64,000 bases of DNA, from assembly GCA_964474695.1 (NCBI GenBank), contig CAYYTK010000001.1:124001-188000 (forward strand). Reading direction: 5' to 3'. Positions 60,854 through 64,000 of this stretch are shown piece by piece. The translations under genes and the position numbers were made by a program. Numbering within the stretch: position 1 is the first letter of the stretch; every line of letters starts with the position of its first letter. This DNA comes from DAOUBP01 sp964474695 (lineage in GTDB: Bacteria; Chloroflexota; Anaerolineae; CG2-30-64-16). Below the pieces are notes generated by a model. That model searched no databases and had not been told where the DNA came from. It was given only the letters and a program-made list of their open reading frames with translations.

Positions 60854-62322
60854 GACTTGGAGCTCGTAGAGTCAGTGTGTTCGGCAACCGCGCGTGCGGT
60901 TGCGGAGACGGCTTTTTGCCTGGGTTCCGCCGGCGCAAAGAAGCGCAGCGCGTTAGTGACGGTGTTCGGCAGCTCCGTCCAGGTGCTCTTCATCGTCACT
61001 TTCTGCCACACGCGCTTTGGCCGGTAGAGATAGAAGCGGCGGTACGCTTCCTTCCATTTTTTGACGACCAGATCGGCGTCATAGCCGGGCATGGCAAAGC
61101 GGGCCTTATCGGAGTGGATGGCGTAATCTTCCCATTTATCGGCGAAGATGTTGCCGTACTTCTTGATGTAGTCGTACATCTCGGTGCCCGGGTAGGGCGT
61201 TGCCAGCATGAAGTTCGCCAGATCCGGGTCAAGCTCCAGCGCCAGGCGGGTCGTTTTCTCCATGGAGGCTTCATCCTCGCCGGGCATGCCGAAAATGAAG
61301 AAGCCCATGGTCTGTAGCCCGGCCTCTTTGGCCCAGCGGAACGCATTGCGCACCATGCCCAGCGTCTGAGACTTCTTGATCACGTCGCGCAGGATCGTCT
61401 CGTCGCCGCTTTCCACGCCGAAACCGACGCGTTTGCAGCCGGCTTGCTTCATCAGTTGGAACAGCTCAGCGTCCGCGTGATTTACCTTCATGCCATGCAC
61501 GGTGACCCACGGCACGGTGTTGAGCCCTTCCGCGATGAGCCGGCGGCAGAGTTCCTTGGCCCGGTCGAGCTTCAGGTTCCAGATGTCATCGGTCATGCCG
61601 ATCTCGGTGGCTTTCAGATCGTGCACCAGCCAGCGCCACTCGCCGATCACATTATCCACGGAACGGCCGCGCCAGGTGTTGCCCGTGATCGGCTTGGAGC
61701 AGTAGGTGCACTTGTAGGGACAGCCGCGGCTGGTCATGATGGTGTAGGCGCGGGCGTGTTTGTCCAGGCCATCGGTCAGCGGTTGGAGATTCGTATAGCG
61801 TTGAATCTTGTACAGGTCATGCGCCGGGTAGGGGATGCTATCCAGGTTCATGATCAGGCCGGCCGGAGCATTGGCGACCACGCTGCCCGCGCGGCGCCAG
61901 AAGAGGCCGTGAACCGTCTCCATGTCCCGGCGTCCTTCCAGGGCGTCAATCAGCTCGATGATGCTCTCTTCGGCCTCTCCCTGCATGACATAATCTATTT
62001 CTGGGTGCGCCTCACTGATCGATTCTTCGGGCATCAAGGTCAGATGGGGGCCGCCCAGCACGGTGATCAGCCCCAAGCGCTTGGCTTCTTTAGCCATGTT
62101 CCAGGCATCGACGATCAAGGGGGTCACGGCAGTGATGCCGATCAGTTCGTAGCCGCCGCGACGGATCACTGTTTCCAGCGGCTCATCCTCGATCGCCGCA
62201 TCGTACAGTCCGACCGGATGATTGTGCTCCCGCAGCACTGCGGCGAGATACCCCAGGCCCAGGGGGATATGCTTGCGAGATGACCAAACCCCGGATTCGG
62301 GACTGGCGAGCAATACGCGCAT
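60850..62322 (-). CDS. B12-binding radical SAM protein
   Basis: A 490-residue protein with an N-terminal cobalamin-binding domain (residues about 1-130, including PLGLGYLAAVL and LGGPHLTLMPEE) and a radical SAM barrel with CPYKCTYC (Cys201, 205, 208). No DxHxxG motif is visible, so B12 may bind base-on or not at all. Such enzymes methylate or rearrange lipids and natural products. It precedes the 319-residue radical SAM gene by overlap. Confidence 0.88.
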   Translation of the reverse strand: MRVLLASPESGVWSSRKHIPLGLGYLAAVLREHNHPVGLYDAAIEDEPLETVIRRGGYELIGITAVTPLIVDAWNMAKEAKRLGLITVLGGPHLTLMPEESISEAHPEIDYVMQGEAEESIIELIDALEGRRDMETVHGLFWRRAGSVVANAPAGLIMNLDSIPYPAHDLYKIQRYTNLQPLTDGLDKHARAYTIMTSRGCPYKCTYCSKPITGNTWRGRSVDNVIGEWRWLVHDLKATEIGMTDDIWNLKLDRAKELCRRLIAEGLNTVPWVTVHGMKVNHADAELFQLMKQAGCKRVGFGVESGDETILRDVIKKSQTLGMVRNAFRWAKEAGLQTMGFFIFGMPGEDEASMEKTTRLALELDPDLANFMLATPYPGTEMYDYIKKYGNIFADKWEDYAIHSDKARFAMPGYDADLVVKKWKEAYRRFYLYRPKRVWQKVTMKSTWTELPNTVTNALRFFAPAEPRQKAVSATARAVAEHTDSTSSKS

Positions 62323-62368
62323 GGTGTCTTCCTTAAAACTGTCTTACACACGTCAGAAGCTTGGCTTG

Positions 62369-63493
62369 TTACTGGCTGCTGCCCGCTTCTGGATTGACGC
62401 GTTTCTGGTTCTCTTCCTGCCGGGTCACATTGGCATTGCCCCATGATCGCAACGGGGTCGGTTTCCACCAGGCCCATTCGGTGCAGGTGTTGCAAGGTGA
62501 GACGGCGTTCAGGTCGTTTTGGACATGCTGCCGGCGCAATTGCTGCATCTTTGCGCCGTTCCAGTTTTTCAGCACCTGCACGGAGCCATCTGCGTTGCGC
62601 ACGTTGCCCAGATCCTGGGTCAGGTTGAAGTCGCGATCGCACATCGCAATGCTGCCGTCCCAGTAGATGTGTGTGTGATACCACAGGTTCGGGCAAGGAT
62701 ACCGCCTGACCGGCAGATTGTCCTCCCCGGCCTCCAGCTTGTTGATGTCTTCGATCTGGCCGCCCCACGAATCGAACGGCTTGACATTGATGCGATCCAC
62801 GCCGGGCAGGCGCCACTCTCTGACGAAATCATCGATCTCGCCGACCGTTTTTTCCATTTCGATGATCTGCAGGTTGACGAAGGGACTGTGGTAACCGCCT
62901 GCCTGCTTGAGTTCGATGAAGCGGCGAATATTGGTGTTGGTTTGCTCGTAATCCGCGTTGACGCGAATCTGCTCGTACGTCTCCGGCCGCATGCCGTCGA
63001 GGCAGAGATAGATGGCGCCCAAGCCGGCATCCAGGATGGCGCGCGATCGCTGCTCATTCAGGAGCGTCGCGTTGGTGCTGATCTCGCTGCGCAGCCCTTT
63101 CTTCTGGCAATAGGCGATCATATCCAACAGCCGCGGGTGCAACAGCGGCTCGCCCCATATATGGAGGGTGGTGGCCTGCACCCAGGGCGCCATTTCATCC
63201 ACAATCGCCTTGAAGAGCGCAAAGTCCATAAAGCCCTTCTTGCGGACCTGTTCCTTGCGCCCGGTGGGGCACATGATGCAGTTCAGATTGCAGATATTGG
63301 TGGACTCGATGTAAAGCCGGTCCGGCGGCAGCACCAGGCGCGTTTGGCCGGTTTCATAGGCTAACCACTTGATCGGGCGCAGCAAGGGATTGCGTTTCCA
63401 GCGGGTGGCGATTTCGACACGTTCGAGGATGCTTCTGCGGCCGTCATCCGGTGCGGATTGCTGTGAATCATTCATGTGCTTGTTCGTATCCAT
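62369..63493 (-). CDS. Radical SAM/SPASM-domain protein
   Basis: A 374-residue radical SAM enzyme with CNLNCIMC (Cys68, 72, 75), the GEPLLHPRLLDMI segment, and a C-terminal SPASM-like region with CDRDFN and CNTCTEW. SPASM domains hold extra Fe-S clusters and are common in peptide-modifying and sugar-modifying enzymes. A GTG at 63508 overlaps the upstream stop; I preferred the ATG at 63493. It is flanked by radical SAM genes on both sides. Confidence 0.87.
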   Translation of the reverse strand: MDTNKHMNDSQQSAPDDGRRSILERVEIATRWKRNPLLRPIKWLAYETGQTRLVLPPDRLYIESTNICNLNCIMCPTGRKEQVRKKGFMDFALFKAIVDEMAPWVQATTLHIWGEPLLHPRLLDMIAYCQKKGLRSEISTNATLLNEQRSRAILDAGLGAIYLCLDGMRPETYEQIRVNADYEQTNTNIRRFIELKQAGGYHSPFVNLQIIEMEKTVGEIDDFVREWRLPGVDRINVKPFDSWGGQIEDINKLEAGEDNLPVRRYPCPNLWYHTHIYWDGSIAMCDRDFNLTQDLGNVRNADGSVQVLKNWNGAKMQQLRRQHVQNDLNAVSPCNTCTEWAWWKPTPLRSWGNANVTRQEENQKRVNPEAGSSQ

Positions 63494-63498
63494 TTGGT

Positions 63499-64000
63499 TC
63501 AGGCCCACGCCTCAGATTCGCGTTTGGGCTGCAACTGGCGAAAGCGCGGGAACAGGCCGGAGTTCAGAACGGCCCGCCCGACGCGGTGGATCATCGGGTT
63601 CTGTGCCACACGATAAAGTCGTTCGCCCCACGCCGGCCCGAAGTAGCGGACGTACTTGCGCTTGGCCTTGCTTTCCAGGAAGCGCTGGCGCGCCAGGATA
63701 GCCATCTTGCTCAGCCTCTCGTCGCCGACGTCCGAGACGTTCATGAAGGGCGCGATCTCGCTGGTGTATGAGTTGTAATAATAGCTCTTGGTGAAATCCG
63801 CGTTGTAGGCCGTAGCGGGATTCTTGCGGACCAGCTCCTCCCAGAGCTCTGTGCCGGGCATGGGGGTGGCAATAGAGAACATGGCCTCGCTGAGGCGCAG
63901 GCTGGCCGCAAACTCGATCGTCTCATTCATGGTCTGGTCGTTGTCGCCGGGCAGGCCCAGGATGAAATAGCCCTTGCTCATGATGCCCGCGTCTTCGGCC
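63499..64000 (-). CDS. Radical SAM protein, C-terminal part (cut by window end)
   Basis: The frame is open to the last base, so the N terminus is outside. The visible 166 residues have KGYFILGLPGDNDQTMNETIEFA and ATPMPGTELWEEL, matching the C-terminal half of B12-binding radical SAM proteins (compare the GMPGEDEASM and ATPYPGTEMYDYI segments of the gene at 60850-62322). It is therefore a paralogue of that gene. Confidence 0.8.
   Translation of the reverse strand, partial: AEDAGIMSKGYFILGLPGDNDQTMNETIEFAASLRLSEAMFSIATPMPGTELWEELVRKNPATAYNADFTKSYYYNSYTSEIAPFMNVSDVGDERLSKMAILARQRFLESKAKRKYVRYFGPAWGERLYRVAQNPMIHRVGRAVLNSGLFPRFRQLQPKRESEAWA

Overview
The window is a 64 kb piece of a GC-rich bacterial chromosome with about 60 protein genes, no RNA gene and no prophage or CRISPR that I can see. 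The gene mix suggests a member of the Chloroflexota, perhaps Anaerolineae-like. It includes a menaquinone-type methyltransferase, GatCAB, a large BTAD/AAA/TPR regulator, a delta-60 repeat protein, small Chloroflexota-type proteins and many short palindromic repeats. That placement is an inference from content, not a phylogenetic result. Recognisable promoters often carry an extended -10 (TGnTAtAAT or TGGTACAAT), and several genes overlap by ATGA.

Layout. 1-3.7 kb: the end of an ABC permease, ubiE, ubiX, then a ParA ATPase overlapped by a membrane protein with a ParB-like N-terminal tail. 3.8-11.7 kb: cupin, murA (with Asp in place of the catalytic Cys) and a SAM hydroxide adenosyltransferase on the minus strand, then a membrane protein, gyrB and glgX on the plus strand. 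11.7-17.4 kb: a minus-strand group with a BTAD regulator, a SnoaL-like protein and two secreted proteins. The two secreted genes have duplicated promoters carrying 11-bp-phased heptamers. 17.4-24 kb: msrP, a histidine phosphatase, a truncated ICMT-like protein and a xanthine-dehydrogenase-type enzyme. 24-30 kb: two tandem metallophosphoesterases, pyk, an esterase and an ATP-grasp enzyme. 30-36 kb: an endonuclease III-like protein, dihydropyrimidinase, Sir2, ferredoxin-type aldo/keto reductase, flavin reductase and quinone oxidoreductase. 36-44.5 kb: a UDG-like Fe-S protein, psuK-psuG with a Nudix gene, an ABC-F ATPase behind a predicted attenuator, an MFS transporter, an HD protein and a DUF4143 ATPase. 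44.7-50 kb: 8-oxoguanine deaminase-like enzyme, CDF transporter, DUF554, a P-loop kinase and a HAD protein. 50-58.2 kb: gatB, then a delta-60 protein, hydrolase, aminotransferase, UGPase and gatCA, all minus strand. 58.4-64 kb: an M1 peptidase lipoprotein and four radical SAM genes, the last cut by the window edge.

Nucleobase and nucleoside catabolism recurs (xanthine dehydrogenase type, dihydropyrimidinase, 8-oxoguanine deaminase type, pseudouridine kinase and glycosidase), although the genes lie in separate transcription units.

The least explained features are: (i) the ParA/membrane-protein pair; (ii) the twin promoter modules beside the BTAD regulator; (iii) several families of palindromic repeats, some of them sitting in frame inside gatA, a Nudix gene, an HD gene and the xanthine dehydrogenase gene; (iv) the attenuator in front of the ABC-F gene.
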